A stretch of 64,000 nt of DNA, from contig NZ_WKFH01000003.1 in assembly GCF_014884385.1 (NCBI RefSeq), positions 1,502,001 to 1,566,000 of the forward strand. The letters are read 5' to 3'. Each line of letters opens with the position of its first letter. The first letter of the stretch is position 1. Below are positions 25,074 through 33,757 of this stretch, piece after piece. Position numbers and translations under genes: made by a program. The DNA comes from Phycobacter azelaicus (GTDB lineage: Bacteria; Pseudomonadota; Alphaproteobacteria; Rhodobacterales; Rhodobacteraceae). A model generated the notes under the pieces. The model had not been told where the DNA came from, did not search any database, and worked only from the letters and a program-made list of their open reading frames with translations.

Positions 25074-28000
25074 ATGAGATCGATAAAATCCGGTTCGCCC
25101 TCCAAGGGGGCGCAGGCTTTGCCGGTTTCACTCTTCGCCTTTATCTGGGCACATTCGCGCCGTCAGCAATTCCTGCTGCTTGCGCTTACTGTTCTGACCT
25201 TCCCGTTTCTTTATGCCAGTCTAGAGCTGCCAAAACGGATCATCAACGATGCCATCGGCGCCGAGGCGCCGGTGATCGATGTCTGGGGCGGGCATCAGGT
25301 CGGTCAGGTCGATTATCTATTGCTTTTGTGTCTGGCGTTTCTAGGGGCGGTTCTCTTGGGCGGCATGATGAAGATGCGGCTCAACACCATGAAAGGTATC
25401 GTGGCCGAACGCCTGCTGCGGCGCCTTCGCTATACGCTGATCAGTCGCATGATCCGCTTTCCGCGGCCCTATTTCCGCACCACCAGCCAGGGAGAGCTGG
25501 TGTCGATGATCACATCAGAGAGCGAACCCATGGGCGGCCTGATGGGCGATGCGGTGGCGCAGCCGGTGTTCCAGCTGGGGCAGATGCTGACCATCGTGAC
25601 CTTCCTGTTCATGCAAAGCGTCTGGTTCGGTCTGGTGTCGGTGGCGCTCATTCCGCTGCAGGCCTGGCTCATTCCGATGCTGCAGCGCCAGATCAACTTG
25701 CTGAACAAGGACCGCATTCAGGAGGTGCGGATGCTGGCTGCCGAGATCGGTGAGACCGCTGCCGGGATAGAGGATCTGCGCGCCAATGGCGGCTGGCGGT
25801 ATCGCCTGGCGCAGGTCTCGGACCGGCTGGGGCGCCTGTTCGAGATTCGCCGCCGGATCTACACCAAGAAGTACTTCATGAAGTTCCTCAACAACATGAT
25901 CGGCCATATGACACCTTTCGTGTTCTACTCGGCGGGGGGCGTTCTGGCGATCCGGGGGGACATCACCGTCGGGGCGCTGGTCGCGGCGCTGGCGGCCTAC
26001 AAGGATCTGTCGGCCCCGTGGAAAGAGCTGTTGACCTACTACAACCAGGTGCAGGACATGTCCCTGCGCTGGAAGATCATGGTGGACCGCTTTGCCCCGC
26101 GCGGCATGATCGATGCGGCGCTGATCGAGGGAGAGCCAGATGACATCCCGCACCTGCGCGGGGATATCGAAATGCGGGGTGTCTCGGTTCGGGACGGTGA
26201 TGGCAATATCGTGCTCGAAGATATCTCCTTGACCATTCCGGCGGGCAGCAGGGTTGCGATCAAAAGTTCCAGCGACAGCGCGCGGGCGGCCTTTGGCCAG
26301 TTGCTGACCCGCGAGATCATGCCCGCGCGCGGAACGATCGAGGTGGCCGGGCATCGGTTTGACCAGTTGCACCAGGGAGTGATCGCCGCCCGCATCGGAT
26401 ATGCCTATTCGCACCCCTACCTCTTTTCCGGCTCCCTTGGCGACAACGTCCTGATGCCGCTGCGCAGCCGCCCCGGCAACGTCAGCCGCGACAATGCGAC
26501 CTTGCGCAAACAGGCCGAGGCTAAGCGGGCCGGCAACAGCGGCGATCTTTTGGAGGCCGACTGGGTCAATCCCGAATTGGCGGGTCTCGGCTCCGAAGGG
26601 GACCTTCGTGACTGGTGGTTTCAGCTGATCGAGGCGATGGGTATCGATGAGCAGCTGTTTCAGCGCACCCTCCATGCTCGGTTCGAAAGCGGCGCCCATC
26701 CGGCGCTGGTGCAGCACATCATCCGCCTGCGTCCCATCATTCGCGAGCGTTTGCAGGACGCGGGCCTTGCGGACGCGGTACATCACTTTGATCCGGAACG
26801 CTTCAACCCGGCGGTGCCCCTTGCCGGGAACATCCTTTTTGCCGTGCCGACCCGCGAGGTGCCGGTGGAAGAACTTATCGCTCCCGGCGGGCTGCTGCTG
26901 CGCTTGATCCGCGAACAGGGTCTCAGCGCCGAAACCATGGGTATCGGCCTTGGGGTGGTGGATACGCTTATCAAGACCTTCGGGCGCGAGGACACGGACC
27001 ATCCCCTGTTTCTGCGTCTGGGCATCGAGGAGGATCTGTATCGGCGCCTGTGCAGCGCGGCTGAACAGTTCACGTCGCAGGGTAGCGGCGGCATGTCAGA
27101 AGAGGAGCAGGCGCTCCTGATGACGGTGCCGTTCCTGTTGAGCGAAGAGCAGATCGGATCAAGCCTGCCCGATGACTTCAAGGCACGCATTCTGAAAATT
27201 CGCAAAAGTCACGCCGCACGTTTGATCGCTGAGACCGAAGGGCTGTTTCAACCGCTGAAAGAGCAGGCCTATTTCGCGCGCCTGTCGGTTCTTGAAAACG
27301 CGCTTTTTGGGAGAATATCACTCCGCGCCGGGGCGCGGGCGGCACAGGTTGAGGCTGTTGTGGCCGAGGTGCTGAAATCCCACGGCCTGCAAAAACGCCT
27401 GGCGCTGATCCTTTATGATCTGCCAACTGGTCTTGGCGGCTCGATGCTGGAGCCGGTGTTCCAGGAACGCGCCGCCTTTACCCGTGCCGCCATCAAGCGG
27501 CCCGACATCCTGATTCTGGACAAGGCTCTTGCCAGCCACAGCGCCGAGAACCGCCTGCGCACGCGGGATCGCCTGCGCGGTCTGATGCCGCAGACCACCA
27601 TGATCTTCATGGAGGATCATATCCAGCATCCTGAGCGATATGACCTCTATTTCGAGATCCGCGATGGGAGGATCGATGGCGTCAAGCGGCGCAGCGAAGG
27701 GGTTCCGGAGGGGGCTGGAACCAGCGATTTCGCGGCCAAGTTCGACATCATTGCGGGAGCCGATCTTTTTGCGCAGCTCGATACCCGCAACCAGCGGCTT
27801 TTGGCGTTTTCTGCGGGCTGGCACGAGGTGCCCGCAGGCGAGCGGGTGTTTGCTGCCGGGGAAAGTGGCGATGCGGTCTACCTCTGCCTGTCGGGCCGGG
27901 CCGAGCTCAGATGGCCAAACGCACCAGAGGGGGCCGCGCCGGTTTCCGTGATTGAGCCGGGACGGCTGATCGGCGATCTGGCGGTGATCACGAAAGACAC

Positions 28001-28232
28001 CCGCAAATTGGATCTTTTTGCAGCCGAGGACTGCAGGTTTCTGCGCATCGGCGCCACGGAATACAAGGCGGTGATCGAAAGCGATATCAACGCGGCCCTG
28101 CGCCTGCTAGAGACCACTGCGGGCCATTTGTCCAATGCTGGTGACAGGATGCTGTCGATGGCGCAGCAAAGCGCACAAGGCGGAGTGCAGGACGCGGCGG
28201 GGAACGTGGGGCCGGAACCGAACAAGGACTAA
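25074..28232 (+). CDS. Degenerate ABC exporter-like protein with C-terminal cyclic-nucleotide-binding domain
   Basis: A 1,052-residue fusion. Residues 1-350 resemble an ABC exporter membrane domain (several hydrophobic spans; MIRFPRPYFRTTSQGELVSM is a typical coupling region). A nucleotide-binding domain starts near 370, but Walker A is lost: around residues 395-404 it reads AIKSSSDSAR instead of GxxGxGKST. About 270 residues of unrelated sequence follow before a poor signature (LGGSMLEPV) and Walker B ILILDKA (Asp816, Lys817 where the catalytic Glu should be). Residues about 885-1015 form a cNMP-binding fold (ERVFAAGESGDAVYLCLSGRAEL; GRLIGDLAVI). It is followed after six bases by a CPBP protease gene. 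Transport activity is doubtful. Confidence 0.85.
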   Translation: MRSIKSGSPSKGAQALPVSLFAFIWAHSRRQQFLLLALTVLTFPFLYASLELPKRIINDAIGAEAPVIDVWGGHQVGQVDYLLLLCLAFLGAVLLGGMMKMRLNTMKGIVAERLLRRLRYTLISRMIRFPRPYFRTTSQGELVSMITSESEPMGGLMGDAVAQPVFQLGQMLTIVTFLFMQSVWFGLVSVALIPLQAWLIPMLQRQINLLNKDRIQEVRMLAAEIGETAAGIEDLRANGGWRYRLAQVSDRLGRLFEIRRRIYTKKYFMKFLNNMIGHMTPFVFYSAGGVLAIRGDITVGALVAALAAYKDLSAPWKELLTYYNQVQDMSLRWKIMVDRFAPRGMIDAALIEGEPDDIPHLRGDIEMRGVSVRDGDGNIVLEDISLTIPAGSRVAIKSSSDSARAAFGQLLTREIMPARGTIEVAGHRFDQLHQGVIAARIGYAYSHPYLFSGSLGDNVLMPLRSRPGNVSRDNATLRKQAEAKRAGNSGDLLEADWVNPELAGLGSEGDLRDWWFQLIEAMGIDEQLFQRTLHARFESGAHPALVQHIIRLRPIIRERLQDAGLADAVHHFDPERFNPAVPLAGNILFAVPTREVPVEELIAPGGLLLRLIREQGLSAETMGIGLGVVDTLIKTFGREDTDHPLFLRLGIEEDLYRRLCSAAEQFTSQGSGGMSEEEQALLMTVPFLLSEEQIGSSLPDDFKARILKIRKSHAARLIAETEGLFQPLKEQAYFARLSVLENALFGRISLRAGARAAQVEAVVAEVLKSHGLQKRLALILYDLPTGLGGSMLEPVFQERAAFTRAAIKRPDILILDKALASHSAENRLRTRDRLRGLMPQTTMIFMEDHIQHPERYDLYFEIRDGRIDGVKRRSEGVPEGAGTSDFAAKFDIIAGADLFAQLDTRNQRLLAFSAGWHEVPAGERVFAAGESGDAVYLCLSGRAELRWPNAPEGAAPVSVIEPGRLIGDLAVITKDTRKLDLFAAEDCRFLRIGATEYKAVIESDINAALRLLETTAGHLSNAGDRMLSMAQQSAQGGVQDAAGNVGPEPNKD

Positions 28233-28238
28233 GACCTG

Positions 28239-29129
28239 ATGCTGGAGAGGCAGAACTACACCGCCCACGAAGCGCTTGTGCGTGCTGCGCGGGCAAAACC
28301 GCAGCTCTGGCGGCTCGGGATCGGTCTCGTCGTTGTTTACTTGATCGCCTTTGCGCTCTCTTCGGTTGTTCTGCCGATCCTGGCGGCGCTTTTTCCCGGC
28401 ACCTGGCTGAGCGGAATGGCCGATGGCAGCACGCCCGGGGCGATGCTGGTTTTGCTGGGTGGTTTTGGCTTCATCACGCTGGGCGTTGCGCTGAGCGCGC
28501 GGCTTTTGCAGGATCGCGCCTTCTTTTCGGTCATTGGGCAGCCGCGCCCGCTGGTGCGCCAGTTCCTTCGTGTGAGCCTCTATCTGCTGGGTCTCGGCAT
28601 CGTGCTGTCGCTGCTTCCTCCCTATGAAATGGGAGCGCCGATGCAGCCGAACCTGCCGTTTGGAACCTGGTTGTCCTTGCTGCCGTTCTCTTTGCTGGTG
28701 GTGCTGATCCAGACCAGCGCTGAGGAGATTCTCTTTCGTGGCTATATCCAGCAGAGCCTTGCAGCGCGCTTCAAAAGCCCTCTGATCTGGCTTGTGGCGC
28801 CCTCTGCCGTATTTGCGCTTGGGCATTTTCTGCCAAACGAGGCAGGGGATAACGCTGTTCTCATTGCGCTTTGGGCCGGGGTATTTGGCTGTCTGATGGC
28901 CGATCTTACTGCCCGTGCGGGTACGCTTGGTCCGGCCATTGCGGTGCATTTCTTCAACAATGTCACTGCGCTGCTGCTTTTCGCGTCACCCAGCAGCCTT
29001 CATGGGCTTGCTCTCTATCTACAGCCGTTTGACATGTCCGATACCGAGGCGCTGCGACCCTGGCTTGCGGTGGACTTTGCCATGATGCTGGTCACATGGC
29101 TTGCTGCGCGCCTTGCGATACGGCGCTGA
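28239..29129 (+). CDS. CPBP family intramembrane metalloprotease (CAAX-protease-like)
   Basis: A 296-residue polytopic membrane protein of the CPBP/Rce1 family. The three active-site motifs are visible: SAEEILFRGYIQ (Glu-Glu and Arg), FALGHFLP (His) and HFFNNVTALL (His and Asn). About seven or eight hydrophobic segments surround them. It begins six bases after the degenerate ABC/cNMP gene, so the two are co-transcribed and may work on the same process. The substrate is unknown; family members process prenylated proteins, bacteriocin-related peptides or anti-sigma factors. Confidence 0.9.
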   Translation: MLERQNYTAHEALVRAARAKPQLWRLGIGLVVVYLIAFALSSVVLPILAALFPGTWLSGMADGSTPGAMLVLLGGFGFITLGVALSARLLQDRAFFSVIGQPRPLVRQFLRVSLYLLGLGIVLSLLPPYEMGAPMQPNLPFGTWLSLLPFSLLVVLIQTSAEEILFRGYIQQSLAARFKSPLIWLVAPSAVFALGHFLPNEAGDNAVLIALWAGVFGCLMADLTARAGTLGPAIAVHFFNNVTALLLFASPSSLHGLALYLQPFDMSDTEALRPWLAVDFAMMLVTWLAARLAIRR

Positions 29130-29189
29130 TTGCAATTGAACGCGATGGGGCTTATCTGAGGGGCCGAACAGCCCCCACAGAGGCATGAT

Positions 29190-30149
29190 ATGAACTGGAT
29201 CACCAACTACGTCCGCCCGCGGATCAACTCGATCTTCTCGCGCCGTGAAGTCCCGGAAAACCTGTGGACCAAATGCGACGAGTGCGGCACCATGCTGTTT
29301 CACCGCGAGTTGAAGGACAATCTGAACGTCTGCACCAACTGCGGCCATCACATGCACATCACGCCGCGCGACCGGTTCAATGCACTGTTTGACGGCGGCA
29401 TCTTCACCGAGGTCGCTGTGCCTGAACCTCTGGCCGATCCGCTGAAGTTCCGCGACCAGAAAAAATATCCCGACCGCATGAAGGCGGCGCAGAAAAAGAC
29501 CGGCGAAAAAGAAGCCATGCTGGTGGCCGCCGGTGAAATGGGCCGCACGCCCATCGTGGCCATTGCGCAGGACTTTTCCTTCATGGGCGGCTCCATGGGG
29601 ATGTATGTGGGCAATGCGATCATTGCAGCCGCCGAAGAGGCGGTAAAGCTGAAGCGCCCGCTGATCCTGTTTTCGGCGGCTGGCGGCGCGCGCATGCAGG
29701 AAGGTATCCTGTCGCTGATGCAGATGCCGCGGACCACTGTTGCGGTGCAGATGCTGAAAGAGGCGGGTTTGCCTTACATCGTGGTTCTGACCCACCCCAC
29801 CACCGGTGGCGTCACGGCGTCCTATGCGATGTTGGGGGATGTGCAGATCTCTGAGCCGAACGCCCTGATCTGCTTTGCTGGGCCGCGCGTGATCGAGCAG
29901 ACCATCCGCGAGAAACTGCCCGATGGTTTCCAGCGTGCCGAATACCTTTTGGATCATGGCATGCTGGACCGGGTGACCCCGCGCACCGAGCTTCGCGAAG
30001 AGCTGATCACCATCGTGCGTATGCTGATGGGCCTGCCGCCGCAGGTGGTGGGTGATCTTCCGGCGCCGGGGGAGGCCGAAGAGCTGCCCGCGCCCGAGGT
30101 CGAAAAAGACGCGGAACCTGCCGCAGATACAGCGAACGAGACCAAGTAA
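29190..30149 (+). CDS. accD: Acetyl-CoA carboxylase carboxyltransferase, beta subunit
   Basis: A 319-residue subunit which, with AccA, moves the carboxyl group from biotin to acetyl-CoA for fatty acid synthesis. The zinc ribbon has Cys 29, 32, 48 and 51 ([10 protein letters not shown] and VCTNCGHHM). The carboxyltransferase core includes [18 protein letters not shown] and [16 protein letters not shown]. An acidic tail rich in Pro, Glu and Ala follows residue 285. It is followed by a terminator and then folC, the classic accD-folC order. Confidence 0.97.
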   Translation: MNWITNYVRPRINSIFSRREVPENLWTKCDECGTMLFHRELKDNLNVCTNCGHHMHITPRDRFNALFDGGIFTEVAVPEPLADPLKFRDQKKYPDRMKAAQKKTGEKEAMLVAAGEMGRTPIVAIAQDFSFMGGSMGMYVGNAIIAAAEEAVKLKRPLILFSAAGGARMQEGILSLMQMPRTTVAVQMLKEAGLPYIVVLTHPTTGGVTASYAMLGDVQISEPNALICFAGPRVIEQTIREKLPDGFQRAEYLLDHGMLDRVTPRTELREELITIVRMLMGLPPQVVGDLPAPGEAEELPAPEVEKDAEPAADTANETK

Positions 30150-30192
30150 CCCTGTCATAGACTGCGTGCACCCGTGCTGGGTGCTTTGCCGC

Positions 30193-30225
30193 GCCCGTCT
30201 GCCTGACCCGGCGGGCGGGCTTTTT
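30193..30225 (+). terminator. Intrinsic terminator after accD
   Basis: GCCCGTCTGCC / GGCGGGCGGGC forms an 11-bp stem with two G-U pairs and a 6-base loop, followed by TTTTT. It sits between accD and folC. Confidence 0.8.
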
Positions 30226-30251
30226 CATCAGACCCCAGCAGGGAGCGAGCC

Positions 30252-31526
30252 ATGACGCAACAGACCTCCGATGCCATCCTCGACCGCATGATGGCGTTGC
30301 ATCCCAAGATCATCGATCTGACGCTGGACCGGGTCTGGCGCCTGCTTGCGGCGCTGCACAACCCGCAGGACGCCCTGCCGCCGGTGGTGCATATTGCGGG
30401 CACCAACGGCAAGGGATCGACCCAGGCTATGATCCGCGCCGGGCTGGAGGGGGCGGGAAAATCCGTTCATGCCTATACCTCGCCGCATCTGGCGCGGTTT
30501 CACGAACGTATCCGGCTGGCCGGTGAGCTGATCACGGAAAATCACCTCGCGGAGGTTCTGGACGAGTGCTATTCGGCGAATGGCGGTGAGAACATAACCT
30601 ATTTCGAGATCACCACCTGCGCGGCCCTGCTGGCCTTTGCGCGCACGCCTGCCGATTACACCCTCTTGGAGGTTGGGCTTGGCGGTCGGCTGGATGCCAC
30701 CAATGTGGTCGGACAACCCGCCCTTTCGGTGATTACGCCGGTGTCGATCGACCACGAACAGTTCCTTGGAAACACGATCGCCAAGATCGCGGGCGAAAAG
30801 GCGGGGATTATCAAGCGCGGTGTGCCCGTGGTTGTCGGCCCGCAGGCGGATGAAGCGATGGAGGTGATCGAGGACGTCGCGGCCCGCCATGGCGCGCCAC
30901 TCATTGCCCACGGCCAGCACTGGCACGTCTACGAGGAACGCGGTCGCCTGATCTTTCAGGATGAAACCGGCCTCATGGATCTGCCCATGCCCGCGCTGAT
31001 CGGGGCGCATCAGGTGCAGAACGCCGGGATCGCTCTGGCGGCCCTGCGGCATCTGGGGATGGATGAGGCGGCCTGTGAAGCGGCCATGACGGGCGCCACA
31101 TGGCCTGCGCGGATGCAGCGCCTGAAGACGGGCCCGCTTTTGGAGGCAGCGGGAAGCGCCGAGCTGTGGCTGGATGGCGGGCACAACGCGGCGGCGGGCG
31201 TGGCGCTTGCTGATGTCCTTGCGGGGTTGCCAAAGAAACCAACGCATCTCATCTGCGGGATGCTGAACACCAAGGATGTCACCGGCTACATGGCCCCGCT
31301 GGCGCCCCATGTGGAAAGCCTGACGGCCATTTCAATTCCCGGAGAGGCGGCAACGCTGAGCGCCGAAGAGACAGAGGCTGCTGCGCAATCCGTCGGTATC
31401 AACGCCAACCGCGCAGCGGATACACTATCGGCGCTGAAGGCGATCGTTGCCGAAGATCCGGAGGCTCGGGTGCTGATCTGCGGATCGCTTTACCTCGCGG
31501 GCAATATCCTGCGCGAAAACGGCTGA
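30252..31526 (+). CDS. folC: Bifunctional dihydrofolate synthase / folylpolyglutamate synthase
   Basis: A 424-residue Mur-ligase-family enzyme that adds glutamate to dihydropteroate and to folates. It has the P-loop HIAGTNGKGSTQAMI near residue 50, SPHLARFHERIRL, the magnesium motif VGLGGRLDATNVV, and SIDHEQFLGNTIAKIAGEKAGI. The C-terminal ligase domain includes LWLDGGHNAAAG. The length is normal and the start ATG follows GGGAG. It lies behind the accD terminator and may have its own promoter. Confidence 0.95.
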   Translation: MTQQTSDAILDRMMALHPKIIDLTLDRVWRLLAALHNPQDALPPVVHIAGTNGKGSTQAMIRAGLEGAGKSVHAYTSPHLARFHERIRLAGELITENHLAEVLDECYSANGGENITYFEITTCAALLAFARTPADYTLLEVGLGGRLDATNVVGQPALSVITPVSIDHEQFLGNTIAKIAGEKAGIIKRGVPVVVGPQADEAMEVIEDVAARHGAPLIAHGQHWHVYEERGRLIFQDETGLMDLPMPALIGAHQVQNAGIALAALRHLGMDEAACEAAMTGATWPARMQRLKTGPLLEAAGSAELWLDGGHNAAAGVALADVLAGLPKKPTHLICGMLNTKDVTGYMAPLAPHVESLTAISIPGEAATLSAEETEAAAQSVGINANRAADTLSALKAIVAEDPEARVLICGSLYLAGNILRENG

Positions 31527-31538
31527 ACGACACGGGCA

Positions 31539-31557
31539 GGGCGGGGTACTCCCGCCC
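31539..31557 (+). terminator. GC-rich hairpin after folC
   Basis: GGGCGGG / CCCGCCC forms a 7-bp stem with a 5-base loop, 12 bases after the folC stop. There is no T-run, so intrinsic termination is doubtful. Confidence 0.35.
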
Positions 31558-31578
31558 GGCTTCGATCTTGCGATCTCA

Positions 31579-31609
31579 CCCCGTTGGGCATGGCGCCGCT
31601 GATGCGGCG
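31579..31609 (+). repeat. REP-like palindromic element, copy 1
   Basis: CCCGTTGGGC leads into a hairpin GGCGCCGC-tgat-GCGGCG. The same layout (CCCGTTGGGC plus a GC palindrome) recurs at 45792-45824 and, inverted, at 46736-46773. Confidence 0.45.
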
Positions 31610-31634
31610 TGGCCGAGGTGCCGCGATAGCGGCT

Positions 31635-32060
31635 CTAAATATGGTCGTCCAGCAGGGCGCGGGCCTGTTCGATGGCGGCCAGTCGCTCCATCGATCTGAT
31701 ATCCTGTCCGACGAGACGCACCCCACCAAAGAGTGTAGTGGCCGATCCAATCGCCGTGAGCGCCATGGATATGAGTGCGGGGACACCAAGGGGCGTGGTG
31801 AGAAAGCCGAAGCCAAGAACCGTAGCGGTCCACCCACCGCCGGTCAGGGCGTATTCGATAGCCGGCGGGGCCTTCCTCAACTCATGCTGCCTTGCCTGCA
31901 AGAGGATATCGGCCCAGAAACGTGGTCGGGTCTGGTCGGCGGGACGGGGATGCCTGTCCAGACCGTTCCAAATCAGGATGTCCGCCGGGTTCCTCAGCAA
32001 GGCCGCGACCACGTCGTCCAGGTCGGTCGGGCTTGCCTTGTTGAGAATGGGCGGTTTCAT
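31635..32060 (-). CDS. Small membrane protein of unknown function
   Basis: A 141-residue protein. The first 75 residues are soluble and charged (DLDDVVAALLRNPADILIWNGLD). Two hydrophobic segments follow (TATVLGFGFLTTPLGVPALI and ALTAIGSATTLFGGVRLVG), then a short C-terminal helix (SMERLAAIEQARALLDD). It begins six bases after the stop of the upstream membrane-protein gene on the same strand, so the two form an operon. I do not recognise the family; the pair has similar size and topology and might form a complex. Confidence 0.65.
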   Translation of the reverse strand: MKPPILNKASPTDLDDVVAALLRNPADILIWNGLDRHPRPADQTRPRFWADILLQARQHELRKAPPAIEYALTGGGWTATVLGFGFLTTPLGVPALISMALTAIGSATTLFGGVRLVGQDIRSMERLAAIEQARALLDDHI

Positions 32061-32066
32061 CCGACG

Positions 32067-32459
32067 CTAGTGCTTTTCGGCACTTTGCGCGAGTGCGGCC
32101 CGAATGACCTCTTTCTGGTCGAGGCTGGCCGCCTTGGCAGCTGCCTGTGGATCGCGTTGGTCGATGTGGGCGATGGTCTTGTACAGCCGCCCTTCAAGAG
32201 CAGCGGCCAATCGGTTTCGCCGCAAACGTACGCCAACAAAGGTCATCACGACCACAATGGCGACTGCCAGACAGCCAAGTGCGATCAGATCGCCGTAGTC
32301 CACTCTGGGTAGGGCCTCTCTGAACGCAAAGACCGACGCGCCGTAGGCCACCATGGTGCAGAATCCGTTCCAAACCGCAGACTGCCAGGCCTGACCCACC
32401 AGATCATCATGCAGGTTGCGCTGCGCACTCAGGGCTGTTGTGGCGGCATCGTTGGGCAT
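32067..32459 (-). CDS. Small membrane protein of unknown function
   Basis: A 130-residue protein starting MPNDAATTALSAQRN. The ATG at 32459 is chosen because AGGAGG lies about 12 bases upstream and earlier in-frame sequence has no coding character. Two hydrophobic segments (WNGFCTMVAYGASVFAF and LIALGCLAVAIVVVMTFVG) are followed by a basic loop and a helical tail (KEVIRAALAQSAEKH). It is transcribed ahead of the second small membrane protein. Unknown function. Confidence 0.65.
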   Translation of the reverse strand: MPNDAATTALSAQRNLHDDLVGQAWQSAVWNGFCTMVAYGASVFAFREALPRVDYGDLIALGCLAVAIVVVMTFVGVRLRRNRLAAALEGRLYKTIAHIDQRDPQAAAKAASLDQKEVIRAALAQSAEKH

Positions 32460-32508
32460 TTTTCGGACCCTCCTTTGGGAAAGAGAGTAAGCCCGATGCG
32501 CCGTGTTT

Positions 32509-33576
32509 TCAACTTTGACCCCAGTCCTTGTCCTGCATTTCGCGCAGGCGGGAGGCGGTGCGTTCGAATTCGAATGCGCCGTCGCCTTCGACATAGAGGT
32601 ATTCCGGCTCGGCGGCGGCAGTGCAGATCAGCCGCACCTGCGCCTCGTACAATGCATCGATCAGGGTGACGAAGCGCTTGGCCTCGTTGAAGTTGCTGCG
32701 CGACAGGCGGGGGATGTCCTCGAGCACCAGAACCTTCACCTCTTCGGCGATGGCAAGGTAGTCGCCTGGTCCCAGCATCTTGCCGCAAAGGTCATAGAAT
32801 GTCGCCCGCGCGACCCCATTGCGGAAACCGGGCAGCACCACCTCGCGGCCCTTCACCTCAAGCGTGAGGGGCTGAGCATCGCCGCCCGAAAGATCCTCCC
32901 AGATGGCGCGAAGCTGGGCGCGGGACTCTGCATTCACCGGCGTGAAATAGACAGGTGAGCCCTTGAGGCGATCCTGCCGGTAATCCACCGGGCTGACCAT
33001 CTCCCAGACCTGCATCTTCTCTTTGATGAGATCGATGAAGGGCAGGAAGAGTTGTCGGTTGAGGCCGTTCTTATAGAGGTCATCCGGCACCCGGTTCGAG
33101 GTGGTGACCACGGTGACGCCCGCCTCGAACAGCGCTTCGAACAACCGCCCCACGATCATCGCATCGGTGATATCGGTGATCTGCATCTCGTCAAAGGCCA
33201 GAAGGCGCACGGAGTCCGCAACTTCCTTGGCCACGGGCGCAAGAGCGTCCTGCACGCCCTGCTGGCGCGCCTCGTGCATCTTGGCGTGGATTTCCTGCAT
33301 GAAGGCGTGGAAGTGCACCCGCCTTGCGGGAATGCCATCAAGGCTGTCGACAAAGAGATCCATCAACATGGATTTGCCGCGCCCGACCCCTCCCCAGAGG
33401 TAGAGGCCCTTGACCTCGGCCCGCGTCGCCTTGCGAAAGAGGCCGCGTTTCACCGGCGGCGCCATCAGGCCCTCGGCTATGCGGTCAAATTCCGGCAGAA
33501 CAGCCTGCTGTGCCGGATCCGGGCGGATCTGGCCTGCTTCGCTGCGGGTCTGATAATGCGCGCTTACTTGGGTCAT
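32509..33576 (-). CDS. zapE: Cell division protein ZapE (AFG1-like ATPase)
   Basis: A 355-residue P-loop ATPase of the AFG1/ZapE family, associated with the division ring in gammaproteobacteria and with mitochondrial protein quality control in eukaryotes. Walker A is LWGGVGRGKSMLMD and Walker B is LLAFDEMQITD, followed by VTTSNRVPDDLYKNGLNRQLFLPFI, all diagnostic. The start at 33576 (MTQVSAHYQ) is preferred because upstream in-frame residues are not conserved in character. It stands between the small membrane proteins and a divergent MFS gene. Confidence 0.92.
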   Translation of the reverse strand: MTQVSAHYQTRSEAGQIRPDPAQQAVLPEFDRIAEGLMAPPVKRGLFRKATRAEVKGLYLWGGVGRGKSMLMDLFVDSLDGIPARRVHFHAFMQEIHAKMHEARQQGVQDALAPVAKEVADSVRLLAFDEMQITDITDAMIVGRLFEALFEAGVTVVTTSNRVPDDLYKNGLNRQLFLPFIDLIKEKMQVWEMVSPVDYRQDRLKGSPVYFTPVNAESRAQLRAIWEDLSGGDAQPLTLEVKGREVVLPGFRNGVARATFYDLCGKMLGPGDYLAIAEEVKVLVLEDIPRLSRSNFNEAKRFVTLIDALYEAQVRLICTAAAEPEYLYVEGDGAFEFERTASRLREMQDKDWGQS

Positions 33577-33757
33577 GGCGCCAGCCATAACGCGCGGCGC
33601 GGGGGATGGGAAGGCTGACAGAGGGCATTGGCTATTGTTGCTGGAGCGCAACCCATGAACTTCACATCAATTCTCCTTATGTGACTGCGCAGATTTCTTG
33701 AATTGACGTGTCGCCCTCAATGCCTAACGTCGCACATCTGATTTGAGAGGATCCATT

